The notes: generated by a model from the letters alone, not told the origin. 64,000 bases of DNA from Lachnospiraceae bacterium (GCA_017620255.1 JAFZQU010000028.1:124001-188000); one strand, 5' to 3'; positions 44,233-54,480 are shown, numbered from the stretch's first letter. Numbers and translations: made by a program.

Positions 44233-45227
44233 GTGTCAGCCTTCTTATAAAACATCTTATATTGAAGCACTCTCTCCTTGCTTCCGGCGGCAAACCGGTC
44301 CGCGTTCTGTTTTACCAGCGCCTCGTTCACAGGCAGCAGGTCTATGGCCGCCTGCGCCGTTTCCGGATAGGGAATGCTTTCATATACAATATTCAAAATG
44401 ATACCGTCATCATTCTGTTCCGTTTCGATCCGTCCGCGGTATCTGTCGTAAAATCCCGAAAAGTAAGCGCTTAAGAAACGGATGACAAAAAGCGCCTGTT
44501 TCTGCTGTTCTGCCGTCAGATCCTTCAGATGGTCACATGCGATCATCAGATGTCTGTGTTCATCGCCCCTGTTACTCCTGGCAAGAGTTTCCAAAAGCAG
44601 GTTCTGCGGATCCTGATCTTCCAGCAGATGGATCGTCATATAGTCCTGCAGGATGATACCGAAGTATTCACAGATCCTGTCACGTACTTTTTCCGGCAGT
44701 TTATCATACGAACCAATTAAGGTCAGCAGCATATTCCGGACGGACCCGTAACACTCCATACGGTCATTTAAAAGTCCTGACATTTCCCGCAGGGCATTCT
44801 TGTATTTATCTTCTTTCAGACGGTAATCGCGTTCGAATTCCCTGAGGTCGTCGTCTTTGTTATATCTGTCAAACGCAGCGCTGATCTTTTCCGGAAGCAG
44901 TTCCAGCTTCATATTGTTCGTACAGATCAGCCTGCAGATATGAAACGCATTATGCGCATGTACCACATTCAGAAGATCTTCTTCTTCAAAGAGCAGGATG
45001 ATCTGCGCCCGGTCGTTATGATCGAGAATGATCTGCAGCATCTCATCACCGCTTAACACATCCAGCCCGTAAGGCATAAATACAACCGCGATCTCATTCT
45101 CATCCATGATCTTTACGGCATCGTCGATCGTTTCGGAATAATAGAACTGTGCCGCTTCATCATGGACCATGATCTGTATACGGTTCATAAGGCCTGGATC
45201 ATTCGTTATAAACAAAGCGGTGCGCAT
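44229..45227 (-). CDS. Pseudo-receiver protein of unknown output, first gene of the surface operon
   Basis: A 332-residue soluble protein. Residues 1-120 look like a response-regulator receiver fold (TALFITNDPGLMNRIQIMV, AQIILLFEEEDLL), but in the strand AVVFMPYGLDVLSGDEML the position of the phosphorylated aspartate is a proline, and the acidic pocket is missing. Residues 130-330 are helical, with a DYRLKEDKYKNALREMSGLL segment and a late ILNIVYESIPYP strand; no DNA-binding domain is recognised. It is the first gene of the unit with sortase and two leucine-rich-repeat proteins and overlaps srtB by 4 bases. A regulatory or scaffolding role is inferred only from position. Confidence 0.7.
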   Translation of the reverse strand: MRTALFITNDPGLMNRIQIMVHDEAAQFYYSETIDDAVKIMDENEIAVVFMPYGLDVLSGDEMLQIILDHNDRAQIILLFEEEDLLNVVHAHNAFHICRLICTNNMKLELLPEKISAAFDRYNKDDDLREFERDYRLKEDKYKNALREMSGLLNDRMECYGSVRNMLLTLIGSYDKLPEKVRDRICEYFGIILQDYMTIHLLEDQDPQNLLLETLARSNRGDEHRHLMIACDHLKDLTAEQQKQALFVIRFLSAYFSGFYDRYRGRIETEQNDDGIILNIVYESIPYPETAQAAIDLLPVNEALVKQNADRFAAGSKERVLQYKMFYKKADT

Positions 45228-45278
45228 AAAACAGACTCCATATCCTGCAAAAATGCATAGTTGTACATTCTTATCAAC

Positions 45279-45307
45279 ATTGTACTATATATGCCAAAAA
45301 ATGAAAA
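45279..45307 (-). promoter_or_regulatory. Possible promoter for the surface operon
   Basis: Minus strand TTTTCA (45302-45307), 17 bases, TACAAT (45279-45284). The -35 box is weak. The plus strand shows TTGTAC twice (near 45261 and 45280), a direct repeat that could serve as an activator site. Confidence 0.35.
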
Positions 45308-45351
45308 GACTTTTTCAATATGTTGTATGCGCGATCTGTTCCCGTAAACGG

Positions 45352-45383
45352 AAAAAGAGCTCCATCTGATGATGAAGCTCTTT
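45352..45383 (-). terminator. Rho-independent terminator after the EF-G-like gene
   Basis: AAAGAGCTTCAT pairs with ATGGAGCTCTTT around a CATCAG loop; on the minus strand TTTCC follows within a five-T run. Confidence 0.85.
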
Positions 45384-45402
45384 TCGTATGTGATCTTACT
45401 GC

Positions 45403-47499
45403 TTAAGCCTCTGCGTTTTCGTCTGCCAGCTGGCTTGCTCTTGCAGCAACTTCCTTCTCCTGTACATCGGAAGGTGCCTGCTCGTAGCGTACGAATTCAT
45501 ATTCGTATACACCTCTGCCGCCTGTCATGGAACGAAGGATCGTGCAATATCCGTACAGGCCTGTCATCGGAAGTTCCGCTTCCACAACGGTCTTGCCGTT
45601 GCCTGCAGGGTTCATGCCGAGCACTCTGCCGCGGCGTTTGTTCAGATCACCCATGACATCACCCGTAAAGGAATCGGGTACCGTAACCTTCAGGGATGCA
45701 ATGGGCTCCAAGAGGATCGGGCCTGCTTCCATAAAGCCTTTCTTGAAAGCCTGGATCGTTGCCATCTTGAAGGCCTGCTCGGAAGAGTCAACCGGATGAT
45801 AGGATCCATCATAGAGGATGGCTTTCACGCCGACTACCGGATAAGCGGCAAGCGGGCCTTTCACAACGGATTCAACCAGACCTTTTTCTACTGCCGGGAA
45901 GTAGTTCTTCGGAACCGCACCACCGACAACGATCTGTTCGAACTCGTAAGCCTTATCCATGGTTCCGAGCGGCTCGAATTTCATCTTAACGTGACCGTAC
46001 TGTCCGTGGCCGCCCGACTGTTTCTTATACTTATATTCCACATCGGAATTCTTCTTGATCGTCTCACGGAATGCAACCTTGGGCTCAACCAGTTCGATCT
46101 CAACCTTGTATGCATTCTGCAGCTTGCTCGCTACGATCTCAAGATGCTGGTCACCCATGCCGTACAGCAGGGTCTGTCTGTTTTCGGCGTCGTTCACGTT
46201 CACGAGCGTCATATCTTCATCCATCATCTTGGCAAGTGCGCCGGATACCTTATCGATATCACCTTTGTTTTTGGCTTTATAGCGCATGCATGTATACGGC
46301 TTGCTGATCTCCGTCTTCGGGAACATAACGGGATTGGCCTTGGTGGATAAGGTATCACCCGTCTTCGTGCTGGTCAGTTTCGGGATCGCACCGATATCGC
46401 CCGCATGCAATTCCTGCACTTCGATCGGCTTGTTGCCGCGGAGGATATAAAGCTTGGAGATCTTCTCTTCTGTGTCCTTATCATAGTTAAAGAGGACATC
46501 ATCGGATTTCAGAACGCCGGAGCATACTTTGATCAGGGAATACTTACCGATGAACGGATCCACGATCGTCTTCCATACAAACGCCGTCTTCGGTTTGCTG
46601 AAATCGTAATCCGCTTCAAAGATCTCGCTGGTCTTCTGGTTCACGCCTGCGATCTTGCGGTCTTCAGGGCTCTGGAAGTACTTGATGATATCGTCGAGCA
46701 GTGTGTAAACGCCCTGGCAGAGAACGCTCGAACCCATGGTAACGGGAACGATCGAACCATCATTGATATTGGTACGAAGCGCCGAACGGATCTCAGCCTC
46801 TGAGAATGTCTCGCCGCCGAAATACCTTTCCATGAAGTCTTCACTGGTCTCGGCAACCGCTTCCATTAAGGATTCGCGATACTGTGTCAGGTATTCCTGA
46901 GAATAATCCGGGATCGGGCACTCTTCCACTTTGCCGTCCTTTGTCCAGCGGTTACCTGTTTCACTGACAACATTTACGTAGCCGACGAATTTCTCGTCTT
47001 CACGGATCGGCAGATGGAACGGAGCGATCTTTTTGCCGTAGCGGCCTTCCAGATCTTCCACGACCTGTCTGTAACTTGCATTGTCAACGTCCATATCGGT
47101 TACAAAGAACATACGGGGCAGTTTGTACTTCTCGCAGATGTCCCAGGCTTTCTCAGTGCCGACTTCCACGCCTGCCTTACCGGATACAACGATCACGGCG
47201 CCGGCAGCCGCTGCAACTGCTTCTTCTACCTCACCGATAAAATCAAAATATCCGGGTGTATCCAAAATGTTGATCTTACATCCTTCCCACTCGATCGGAA
47301 CGACAGATGTGCTGATGGAGAACTGTCTCTTCTGTTCCTCCTTGTCGTAATCACTGATGGTATTACCGTCAGAAGTCTTGCCCATACGCGTGGTAATACC
47401 CGAAAGATACGCCATAGCCTCAGTCAGGGTCGTCTTACCGCAGCCACCATGCCCTAAGAGGACTACATTGCGGATCTTATCACTTGTGTAAACATTCAT
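45403..47499 (-). CDS. Elongation factor G-like GTPase (FusA2 type)
   Basis: A 698-residue translation GTPase from ATG 47499, chosen because CGGAGG lies eight bases upstream; the frame extends further but through promoter sequence. G1 is LLGHGGCGKTTLTEAMAY, different from the GHIDAGKTT of housekeeping EF-G; G3 is DTPGYFDF and G4 departs from NKxD (VTDMDVDN). Domains II to V follow, including SGGHGQYGHVKMKFEPLG and KRRGRVLGMNP. These traits fit the paralogous EF-G-like group common in Clostridia rather than the fusA of the str operon. Its exact role is not established. It has its own promoter and terminator, so it is monocistronic. Confidence 0.88.
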   Translation of the reverse strand: MNVYTSDKIRNVVLLGHGGCGKTTLTEAMAYLSGITTRMGKTSDGNTISDYDKEEQKRQFSISTSVVPIEWEGCKINILDTPGYFDFIGEVEEAVAAAAGAVIVVSGKAGVEVGTEKAWDICEKYKLPRMFFVTDMDVDNASYRQVVEDLEGRYGKKIAPFHLPIREDEKFVGYVNVVSETGNRWTKDGKVEECPIPDYSQEYLTQYRESLMEAVAETSEDFMERYFGGETFSEAEIRSALRTNINDGSIVPVTMGSSVLCQGVYTLLDDIIKYFQSPEDRKIAGVNQKTSEIFEADYDFSKPKTAFVWKTIVDPFIGKYSLIKVCSGVLKSDDVLFNYDKDTEEKISKLYILRGNKPIEVQELHAGDIGAIPKLTSTKTGDTLSTKANPVMFPKTEISKPYTCMRYKAKNKGDIDKVSGALAKMMDEDMTLVNVNDAENRQTLLYGMGDQHLEIVASKLQNAYKVEIELVEPKVAFRETIKKNSDVEYKYKKQSGGHGQYGHVKMKFEPLGTMDKAYEFEQIVVGGAVPKNYFPAVEKGLVESVVKGPLAAYPVVGVKAILYDGSYHPVDSSEQAFKMATIQAFKKGFMEAGPILLEPIASLKVTVPDSFTGDVMGDLNKRRGRVLGMNPAGNGKTVVEAELPMTGLYGYCTILRSMTGGRGVYEYEFVRYEQAPSDVQEKEVAARASQLADENAEA

Positions 47500-47535
47500 T
47501 TTGAAAACCTCCGGTTTCGTAATTTTTCTGTTAAC

Positions 47536-47564
47536 ATTGTAATAAAAATATGATTTCATTGCAA
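47536..47564 (-). promoter_or_regulatory. Promoter for the EF-G-like gene
   Basis: Minus strand TTGCAA (47559-47564), 17 bases, TACAAT (47536-47541), about 37 bases before the ATG. Confidence 0.75.
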
Positions 47565-47597
47565 TACAATTATGCAATTATCACAAAAAACGCCTCA

Positions 47598-47626
47598 TTG
47601 ACTTTCAGATATCTATCCGATATAAT
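47598..47626 (+). promoter_or_regulatory. Promoter for aroA
   Basis: TTGACT (47598-47603), 17 bases, TATAAT (47621-47626), 33 bases before the aroA ATG; the AAGGAAGG site lies in between. It diverges from the EF-G-like promoter. Confidence 0.8.
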
Positions 47627-47659
47627 TTTGTGGGTTATGCACTAAGGAAGGTATTGAAA

Positions 47660-48946
47660 ATGTCTGCGATCTTTGAACGGCGAAACGCCTTAACCGGTGA
47701 TATAAATATACCGGGTGATAAATCAGTTTCACATCGCGCACTGATCCTCGGTGCTTTGTCTGACGGGGATACAGTGATCCGTCATTGTCTGAAAGCACAG
47801 GATTGTCTCGATACGATGAATTGTCTTAATCATCTCGGCGTCTCTTTTGAAGATAAAGAAGATGCGATCATCGTACACGGGCAGGGTATGCACGGTCTCA
47901 AAGAGCCGCCGCATGTACTTGATGTCGGCAACAGCGGGACCACGATCCGTCTTTTGTCAGGCATCCTTGCTGCACAGAACTTTGTCTCCGAAATTTCAGG
48001 CGATAATTCCATTTTAAGACGTCCGGTGGATCAGGTGATCGCACCGCTTCTTTCGATGGGCGCCAATATATCCTATAAATTCAAGAACAACTGTCCGCCG
48101 CTTGTGATCTTGCCATCTGAGATCAAAGGGATCACCTATAAGGGCTCTTTTGCATCATCGCAGGTAAAATCATCCATTTTATTCTGCGGTCTGTATGCCG
48201 ATTCGGAAACAACGATCATCGAGCCGTACCAGTCCCGTGATCATACGGAACTGCTGCTGAAAGCCTTTGGTGCCACGCTTTTGGAATCGGACGAAAAGAT
48301 CATCATGAAGCCTGCCGATAAGCTGAATGCGATCGACCTTTCGATCCCGGGCGATATCTCTTCTGCCGCTTATTTCATCACGGCTGCACTCATCACGGAA
48401 GATTCGAAGATCACGCTGCGCGGCGTCGGCATGAATCCGACCAGGAACGGCTTTATTGACGTGATCCTGGCTATGGGTGCGGATGTGGAGATCGTGAACG
48501 CCCATTACGGGCTTGAACCTGTTGCCGATGTGATCGTCTCCTCTTCAAAACTGCACGGGATCACGCTTGAGGGCGAGATCATCCCGCGTGCGCTCGATGA
48601 GATCCCGATCCTGATGGTTCTTGCCTGCTATGCGGAAGGCGTTACCGTCATCAAGGATGCGGGCGAACTCAAGATAAAAGAAAACGACCGTCTGGATGTG
48701 ACGATCGATAATCTTACAAAAATGGGGGCGAACATTGCGAAAGTCAATGACAGCATCGTGATCGAAGGCGGTCATCCCCTGCACGGGGCGATCATCGGTA
48801 CCAAATATGATCATCGGATCGCCATGTCCTTTGCGATCGCCTCTCTTGCGGCCTCCGGTAAAACCGAGATCATCGGTTCGGAATGTGTCAACACATCCTA
48901 TCCCGGATTCTACGAGACGCTCCGCAGTCTCTTCCCGAAAAATTAA
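47660..48946 (+). CDS. aroA: 3-phosphoshikimate 1-carboxyvinyltransferase (EPSP synthase)
   Basis: A 428-residue enzyme from ATG 47660 (AAGGAAGG eight bases upstream). It transfers the enolpyruvyl group of PEP to shikimate 3-phosphate. Motifs: IPGDKSVSHRALILGAL, DVGNSGTTIRLLSG, QVKSSILFCGLYA, IPRALDEIPILMVLACYA and KIKENDRLDVT. The residue after NSG is threonine and the next positions TT differ from the NAGTAMRP of E. coli, as in class II enzymes. It is the only complete plus-strand gene; its stop overlaps the gpmI stop by four bases in convergent orientation. No other aro gene is near. Confidence 0.96.
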   Translation: MSAIFERRNALTGDINIPGDKSVSHRALILGALSDGDTVIRHCLKAQDCLDTMNCLNHLGVSFEDKEDAIIVHGQGMHGLKEPPHVLDVGNSGTTIRLLSGILAAQNFVSEISGDNSILRRPVDQVIAPLLSMGANISYKFKNNCPPLVILPSEIKGITYKGSFASSQVKSSILFCGLYADSETTIIEPYQSRDHTELLLKAFGATLLESDEKIIMKPADKLNAIDLSIPGDISSAAYFITAALITEDSKITLRGVGMNPTRNGFIDVILAMGADVEIVNAHYGLEPVADVIVSSSKLHGITLEGEIIPRALDEIPILMVLACYAEGVTVIKDAGELKIKENDRLDVTIDNLTKMGANIAKVNDSIVIEGGHPLHGAIIGTKYDHRIAMSFAIASLAASGKTEIIGSECVNTSYPGFYETLRSLFPKN

Positions 48947-50508
48947 TCTGTTCCGGAACCTTTATTGCTGCGCGGCATGAGCAGGGATTTACCTGTCATT
49001 TCGCGCGGCTTTTCTATTTCCATCGATTCGATCACGGTAGGTACGATGTCTGCCAGACAACCGCCTTCCCTAAGCGAATACGCAGGATCGTAATTCACCA
49101 TGACAAAAGGAACCGGATTAGTCGTATGACACTTATAGGGCAAGCCTGTCAGTTCGTCTTTGATCTTTTCGGCGTTTCCGTGATCGGAACAGATGAACAG
49201 AACGCCGTCTTTTTCCATGACTTTTGCAACGACCCGTTTTAAACACTGATCGACCGTTTCTGCCGCAAGGATCAGCGCTTCTTCGTTGGCAGTATGTCCG
49301 AGCATATCGAGATTTGCATATTCGATCAGGATCACATCATAGCGGTCCGTATTGACTGCCTTGATGAGCCCTGTCGTCAGTTCTTCCGCACACATCTGCG
49401 GTCTGAGATCATAAGTAGGTACCTTGGAGGATTTGATCACGGTCTTTTCCTCGGCCGAATTGATCTCTTCCGTTCCGCCGTTAAAACAGTAGGTCATCTG
49501 GACGCGTTTCTCGGATTCCGCGAGCCTAAGGAACCGCAGGCCGCTTGACAGTAAAAATTCCCCAAAGGTATTGGTCAACGGTATTTTTTCAAATACGACC
49601 TGTTTGTTTTCGATCCTGGGATCATAGTCCGAAAAGCAGGTAAATAACACTTCCGGCTTTTTGGACCGTTTGAAGGAACGAAAATCATCGTCGCAAAACG
49701 CATGCGTCAGTTCGCGCGCCCTGTCGGCACGGAAATTGTAAAAGATCACCGAGTCGTCATCATCGATCGTACACACAGGCACACCGCCGTTCACAATCAC
49801 GGTCGGTTTGATGAACTCATCGGATTCTTTGCGTTCATAAGCCATGCGGACCGCATCTTCCGCGTTGGCTGCTTTCATGCCTTCCCCTTCCGTAAGCGCC
49901 GCGTAGGACAGTTTCAGACGGTCATAGTTGCCGTCCCTGTCCATGGCATAATATCTGCCGTGTACGGATGCGATCTCACCGATCGAGAGTTCACGCATCC
50001 TGGCCTGCAGCATATGGATATAGTCAAGTCCGGTATTGTTTGCACAGTCTCTGCCATCAAGGAAACAGTGAATGAATACCCTGTTGATATCCCGCTTTTT
50101 GGCAAGTTCCAAAATAGCAAACAGATGAGAGATATGCGAATGCACTCCGCCGTCAGACAGCAGCCCGAATATGTGCAGGTTTGAATCCTTATGCACACAG
50201 TAGTCAAGCGCATCCAAAAGCACTTTGTTTGTAAAGAACGTGCCGTCCTGGATCTCCTTATTGATCCTTGTGAGTTCCTGATAGACGATCCTTCCTGCTC
50301 CGATGTTCATATAACCGGCTTCGGAATTTCCCATCTGACCGTTGGGAAGTCCGACAGCCATACCGCTCGATAAGCACCGCGTGTAAGGATATTCTTTTTT
50401 CAGCTGCGTAAGCGTAGGCATATGGTCCGCCAAAAGCTTATTGGCGTCTTTGTCGTTTCCGGCCCCGAGCCCGTCTATGATCATCAGAATGGTTGGTTTC
50501 TTCCGCAT
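48943..50508 (-). CDS. gpmI: 2,3-bisphosphoglycerate-independent phosphoglycerate mutase
   Basis: A 521-residue manganese enzyme interconverting 3- and 2-phosphoglycerate. The phosphatase-type domain begins TILMIIDGLGAG; the phosphoserine is in PNGQMGNSEAGYMNIGAGR; FLDGRDC, VHGRYYAMDRDGNYDR, FYNFRADRARELTHAF and ICSDHGNAEKI supply other metal and substrate residues. GHTAN lies in the late metal site. Length is normal. It follows the PilZ gene by 25 bases, with a hairpin over the gap that might reduce readthrough. Confidence 0.96.
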   Translation of the reverse strand: MRKKPTILMIIDGLGAGNDKDANKLLADHMPTLTQLKKEYPYTRCLSSGMAVGLPNGQMGNSEAGYMNIGAGRIVYQELTRINKEIQDGTFFTNKVLLDALDYCVHKDSNLHIFGLLSDGGVHSHISHLFAILELAKKRDINRVFIHCFLDGRDCANNTGLDYIHMLQARMRELSIGEIASVHGRYYAMDRDGNYDRLKLSYAALTEGEGMKAANAEDAVRMAYERKESDEFIKPTVIVNGGVPVCTIDDDDSVIFYNFRADRARELTHAFCDDDFRSFKRSKKPEVLFTCFSDYDPRIENKQVVFEKIPLTNTFGEFLLSSGLRFLRLAESEKRVQMTYCFNGGTEEINSAEEKTVIKSSKVPTYDLRPQMCAEELTTGLIKAVNTDRYDVILIEYANLDMLGHTANEEALILAAETVDQCLKRVVAKVMEKDGVLFICSDHGNAEKIKDELTGLPYKCHTTNPVPFVMVNYDPAYSLREGGCLADIVPTVIESMEIEKPREMTGKSLLMPRSNKGSGTD

Positions 50509-50525
50509 TTTCTTCCCTCAAGAAA

Positions 50526-50554
50526 AGACCGGCTTATAACAAGCCGGCTTTTTT
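50526..50554. terminator. Hairpin spanning the PilZ stop codon
   Basis: CCGGCTT and AAGCCGG form a 7-bp stem with a five-base loop. On the minus strand TCTTTTCTTG follows; on the plus strand a seven-T run follows. It could partly end minus-strand transcription between the PilZ gene and gpmI, or stop antisense reading. Confidence 0.45.
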
Positions 50555-50881
50555 TGCTTCGTCAAACATGTCGTAAATGGAGATCTTACTCGAATCCTGC
50601 TCTGTCATGCCGACAAAAGTCGCTCCATAGATATTTTCATCTCCGCTGTTATCAAAGCGGATCACGTTCAGGAACGTGTGGATCACCTCTTTTGTCCAGA
50701 TCGTCAGCTCCGCCTCGTATACGGAATTGATCTCCAGAAGCTGATCGCATTTAAAACCGACCCCGTTAGTGGAAAGATCCAGGATGTCCACAGGAATCAG
50801 ATCGTGCTTTCCGCTGTCAATGCGGTTCATGATCAGATGTGCATCCAGTAAAAGTCTCTTGGCTTTTCTTTTTTCATCCAT
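50534..50881 (-). CDS. PilZ-domain protein (likely c-di-GMP receptor)
   Basis: A 115-residue single-domain protein from ATG 50881 (GGGAGGG eight bases upstream; the longer frame has no ribosome binding site). The c-di-GMP motifs are present: RKAKR (RxxxR) near the start and DLSTNGVGF (D/NxSxxG) about 35 residues on. YGATFVGMTEQDSSKI closes the barrel. It should bind c-di-GMP; a producer or degrader in this window is the EAL protein at 20714-22447. It sits between queA and gpmI, so the target of its output is not evident. Confidence 0.88.
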   Translation of the reverse strand: MDEKRKAKRLLLDAHLIMNRIDSGKHDLIPVDILDLSTNGVGFKCDQLLEINSVYEAELTIWTKEVIHTFLNVIRFDNSGDENIYGATFVGMTEQDSSKISIYDMFDEAKKAGLL

Positions 50882-50907
50882 TGTCGTAACCCTCCCTGTA
50901 ATCAGTA

Positions 50908-51978
50908 TTATAAAACGCTGTCTGTGATAAAACAAGCATCCCCGAAAGAGAAAAACCTGTATCTCTCTTCGATCGCATGTTTATAGGCATTTAAAATGTT
51001 TTCTCTTCCGCAGAGCGCGGATACGAGCATTAAGAGCGTGGATTCGGGCAGATGGAAATTCGTGAGCAGGCAGTCGGTGATCAAAAAGCGGTAGCCCGGA
51101 TAAATGAAAATATCCGTATCTCCCTCCGATGCATGCAACATTCCATTCTCATCGGCGGCACTCTCAATGGTGCGAAGGCTTGTCGTCCCCACGCAGATGA
51201 TGCGTCCGCCTTCCGCTTTTGCCGAATTGATGAGGTCTGCCGCTTCCTGCGTGATCCTGTAGGATTCGGAATGCATATGATGTTTCGTGACATCATCCTC
51301 TTTTACGGGCCTAAACGTCCCAAGTCCTACATGCAGTGTGACAAACGCCTGCTTTATGCCCTGTTCCTTCAGTTTTTGCAGGTATTCTTTCGTAAAATGC
51401 AGACCGGCTGTCGGTGCTGCGGCACTTCCGTCGTACTTCGCATATACGGTCTGGTATCTGTTCTTATCGGCAAGTGCATGCGTGATATAGGGCGGAAGGG
51501 GCATTTCGCCGAGTCTGTCTAAGATCTCTTCAAATATACCGTCATACAGGAACCGTACCAGCCTGTTCCCGTCATCCACAGTCTCAAGGATCTCAGCATG
51601 CAGCAGTCCGTCTCCGAAGGATACTTTCGCCCCCGGTTTCAGTTTCTTCCCGGGCCTGACCAGCGTCTCCCAGACATCATCCGCTCTTCTCTTCAAAAGA
51701 AAGATCTCGACATGTGCGCCTGTATCTTCTTTTACCCCGAGCAGTCTTGCGGGAATGACTTTTGTATTGTTAAACACCAGGCAGTCACCGGGACGCAGAT
51801 ACTCCGACAGATCCGTAAAATGACGGTCAGCCAGTTTCCCGCTGTCCTTACCGATCACAAGAAGCCTGGAAGCACTCCTGTCGGTAAGCGGATCCTGCGC
51901 GATCAGTTCCTTAGGAAGATCAAAGAAATAATCTTTTCTGTTAAGACCGGCTTTGTTACTGTCTGAGTTCAATACCAA
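50908..51978 (-). CDS. queA: S-adenosylmethionine:tRNA ribosyltransferase-isomerase
   Basis: A 356-residue enzyme moving ribosyl from SAM to preQ1 in tRNA, forming epoxyqueuosine. The start region [17 protein letters not shown], then [50 protein letters not shown] and [19 protein letters not shown] are typical. The first codon is a TTG, either 51978 or 51972, with GGAG inside the end of pheT; the frame overlaps pheT by about 20 bases. No tgt or queuosine precursor genes are in view. Confidence 0.95.
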   Translation of the reverse strand: MVLNSDSNKAGLNRKDYFFDLPKELIAQDPLTDRSASRLLVIGKDSGKLADRHFTDLSEYLRPGDCLVFNNTKVIPARLLGVKEDTGAHVEIFLLKRRADDVWETLVRPGKKLKPGAKVSFGDGLLHAEILETVDDGNRLVRFLYDGIFEEILDRLGEMPLPPYITHALADKNRYQTVYAKYDGSAAAPTAGLHFTKEYLQKLKEQGIKQAFVTLHVGLGTFRPVKEDDVTKHHMHSESYRITQEAADLINSAKAEGGRIICVGTTSLRTIESAADENGMLHASEGDTDIFIYPGYRFLITDCLLTNFHLPESTLLMLVSALCGRENILNAYKHAIEERYRFFSFGDACFITDSVL

Positions 51979-54418
51979 GCTGCTCCAATCCGTTCAAGAT
52001 CTTCTTCATGGCACCGTTCACATCGTTTTCATCAAGCGTCCTGTCTTTTGCACGGAAACTGATGGAATAAGCGACCGATTTGAAACCTTCCTTGATCTGC
52101 TCGCCTTCATAGAGATCAAACAGACGGTAATCCTCCAGGATCTTTCCGCCGCGCTGTTCGATCATGGCTTCGATCTGTCCTACCAGGATCTCTTTGGGAA
52201 CGACCATACTGATGTCGCGGTTGACCGACGGATACTTCGCGATGCCTTCAAACTTTCTCTCGAAAGTCGCAAACGGCTCAACGGACGGCATATCCAGAAC
52301 TGCCACATATACGCGGCCCTTCATATCGTAATTTCCGACAACTTCCGGATGTACTTCCCCTAAGAAGCCGACATTGACGTTTTTGTAGATGATATTGGCC
52401 TGTCTGCCCGGATGCAGGAACGGATAAGCGTCTCTTAAGACCACACTGTTCCTGACAACGCCATCTCCTGCCTGTCCCGGCTCATAAGTGATCTTTTCTC
52501 TCATACCGATATAGGAGAAGAATTCCTCCACGGTACCTTTCATGGAGTAAAAATCACCCTCGCCGTAGAATCCGAGCGTAAACTGCATGCGTTCATCCGG
52601 AAGCTGCGTCACCGGTACATCCTTAGGCAGATAGATGTTCCCGAGTTCATATAATTTCACATCCTTGTTGCGGCGGTTATAGTTCGTCGCAAGGCTAGTG
52701 AGCATTCCGTTTAAGGAGATCGTCCGCATGATGGAGAAATCTTCTCCCAAAGGATTCGCGATCGTAACGGTCCTGCGGAGCGGATCGTTGTCTGCAAGCA
52801 GAAGTTTATCAAACGTCTTCGGACTTTCGAACGAATAGCACATGCCCTGTGAGAAACCACAGTATTCGGCGATATCCCTTGCCATCTGCTCGATCCTCAA
52901 TTTGAATGTGAGTTTTCCAGTCGTGGCTTCACCTGTCGGGAGCGTCTCCCCGATCTTGTCATATCCGTAGAACCTTGCCACTTCTTCGGCAAGATCCGCA
53001 ATGTTCTCAAGGTCCTGTCTGAACGTGGGGATCCTGACGGTTTCGCTTGCCGCATCATAGGTCAGATGCAGTTTTGCAAAGATCGAGAGCATCTCTTCTT
53101 TGGAAAGGGAAAGTCCCAGCAGTCCGTTGATACGGTCTGCATCCATTTTGATCGTCTTCTCTTCCGGAAGGCTGTCATGGATATCGATGATCCCGTCTAC
53201 GACTTCGCCGCAACCGAGTTCTTCCACAAGCTGGCAGGCTCTGTTCATGGCAAGGATCGCATTGTGCGGATCCAGGCCTTTTTCAAAGATACCGGACGCA
53301 TCCGTACGAAGCCCGAGTCTCTTGGCACTCTTTCTGACATTCGCACCGTTGAAGGTCGCGGACTCAAATACCATTGTCTGTACCTGATCCGTGATCTTGG
53401 AATTCTCACCGCCCATGATGCCTGCGATACCGATCGCTTTCTTAGCGTCATTGATCATGAGCATATTGCTGTCAAGCTCTCTCTCCTGCCCGTCTAACGT
53501 CATGAACTTTTCGCCGTCTTTGGCACGCTTTACGATGATCTCTTTACCATCGATCGTATCCAGATCAAACGCATGCATCGGCTGGCCGTATTCTGCCATG
53601 ACATAGTTGGTGATATCGACCAGGTTGTTGATCGGACGGATCCCGCAGGAAGCAAGACGTCTCTGCATCCATTCGGGTGAAGGTGCGATCCTGATATTCT
53701 TTACCACACGTGCCACATAGCGCGTGCAGAGATCTTTGTCTTCAACTTTGACTTTGACATAGTCATTGACGTCTCCGCCGCTGCCGTTCACCTTTACTGC
53801 AGGCGGCAGAAACGGCTTGTCAAAAGTAACGGCAGCTTCCAGAGCGATGCCGAGGACCGAATAGCAGTCCACACGGTTGGAAGTGATCTCATATTCGAAT
53901 ACGGAATCGTGCAGGCCAAGTACCTCTATGGCGTCTGCACCGACTTTCGTATCTTCCGGGAAGATATAGATACCGTTTTCAGGTGCGAGCGGATACATCT
54001 CGCGCGAAGAACCGAGTTCCTCGATCGAGCACATCATACCGAAGGAATCCATGCCGCGCAGTTTGCCGTTCTTGATCTCGATCCCGTCTTCAGGCATCGG
54101 ACCGCCGTCATGTCCGCCGGCCACTTTACCGCCGTCTATGACGACCGGCACCTTATCGCCGACCTTCACATTCGGGGCACCTGTCACGATCTGCAGCTTC
54201 TTATCCCCAAAATCCACCTGGCAGACGATCAGTTTGTCCGCATCCGGATGTTTTTCGATCGAAAGGATCTGCCCGACATAAATGTCCTTCAGATTCTTAT
54301 CAAGCCGTTCAAATGTCTCCACTTTTGTTCCGGTCATTGTCAGTCTGTCCAGATATTCCTGGTCCGTGCAGGACAGTTCCGGAACATACGCTTTGATCCA
54401 TGACATCGAAGTATTCAT
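51956..54418 (-). CDS. pheT: Phenylalanine--tRNA ligase beta subunit
   Basis: An 820-residue bacterial-type PheT. An N-terminal tRNA-binding (EMAP-like) domain (about 40-155, [20 protein letters not shown]) is followed by B3/B4 and B5 domains, the catalytic-like core ([13 protein letters not shown]), and the C-terminal FDX-ACB domain ([19 protein letters not shown]). The protein forms the alpha2-beta2 enzyme with PheS. It lies 62 bases after pheS; no T-box was seen in the gap or ahead of pheS. The stop lies inside the queA start region. Confidence 0.97.
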   Translation of the reverse strand: MNTSMSWIKAYVPELSCTDQEYLDRLTMTGTKVETFERLDKNLKDIYVGQILSIEKHPDADKLIVCQVDFGDKKLQIVTGAPNVKVGDKVPVVIDGGKVAGGHDGGPMPEDGIEIKNGKLRGMDSFGMMCSIEELGSSREMYPLAPENGIYIFPEDTKVGADAIEVLGLHDSVFEYEITSNRVDCYSVLGIALEAAVTFDKPFLPPAVKVNGSGGDVNDYVKVKVEDKDLCTRYVARVVKNIRIAPSPEWMQRRLASCGIRPINNLVDITNYVMAEYGQPMHAFDLDTIDGKEIIVKRAKDGEKFMTLDGQERELDSNMLMINDAKKAIGIAGIMGGENSKITDQVQTMVFESATFNGANVRKSAKRLGLRTDASGIFEKGLDPHNAILAMNRACQLVEELGCGEVVDGIIDIHDSLPEEKTIKMDADRINGLLGLSLSKEEMLSIFAKLHLTYDAASETVRIPTFRQDLENIADLAEEVARFYGYDKIGETLPTGEATTGKLTFKLRIEQMARDIAEYCGFSQGMCYSFESPKTFDKLLLADNDPLRRTVTIANPLGEDFSIMRTISLNGMLTSLATNYNRRNKDVKLYELGNIYLPKDVPVTQLPDERMQFTLGFYGEGDFYSMKGTVEEFFSYIGMREKITYEPGQAGDGVVRNSVVLRDAYPFLHPGRQANIIYKNVNVGFLGEVHPEVVGNYDMKGRVYVAVLDMPSVEPFATFERKFEGIAKYPSVNRDISMVVPKEILVGQIEAMIEQRGGKILEDYRLFDLYEGEQIKEGFKSVAYSISFRAKDRTLDENDVNGAMKKILNGLEQLGIELRQ

Positions 54419-54480
54419 ATTTATCTCCTTGCATTGTGATAATCAATTATATGTAAGTTGCAGTCTGCAGCATTCTTCCT

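Noticed and set aside
47500..47577. N-terminal extension of the EF-G-like gene
   Set aside because: The extra 26 codons overlap the promoter at 47536-47564, and the ribosome binding site fits only the ATG at 47499.
54419..54480. T-box leader for pheT or pheS
   Set aside because: The gaps before pheT (62 bases) and pheS (21 bases) are too short, and no T-box antiterminator sequence is visible.
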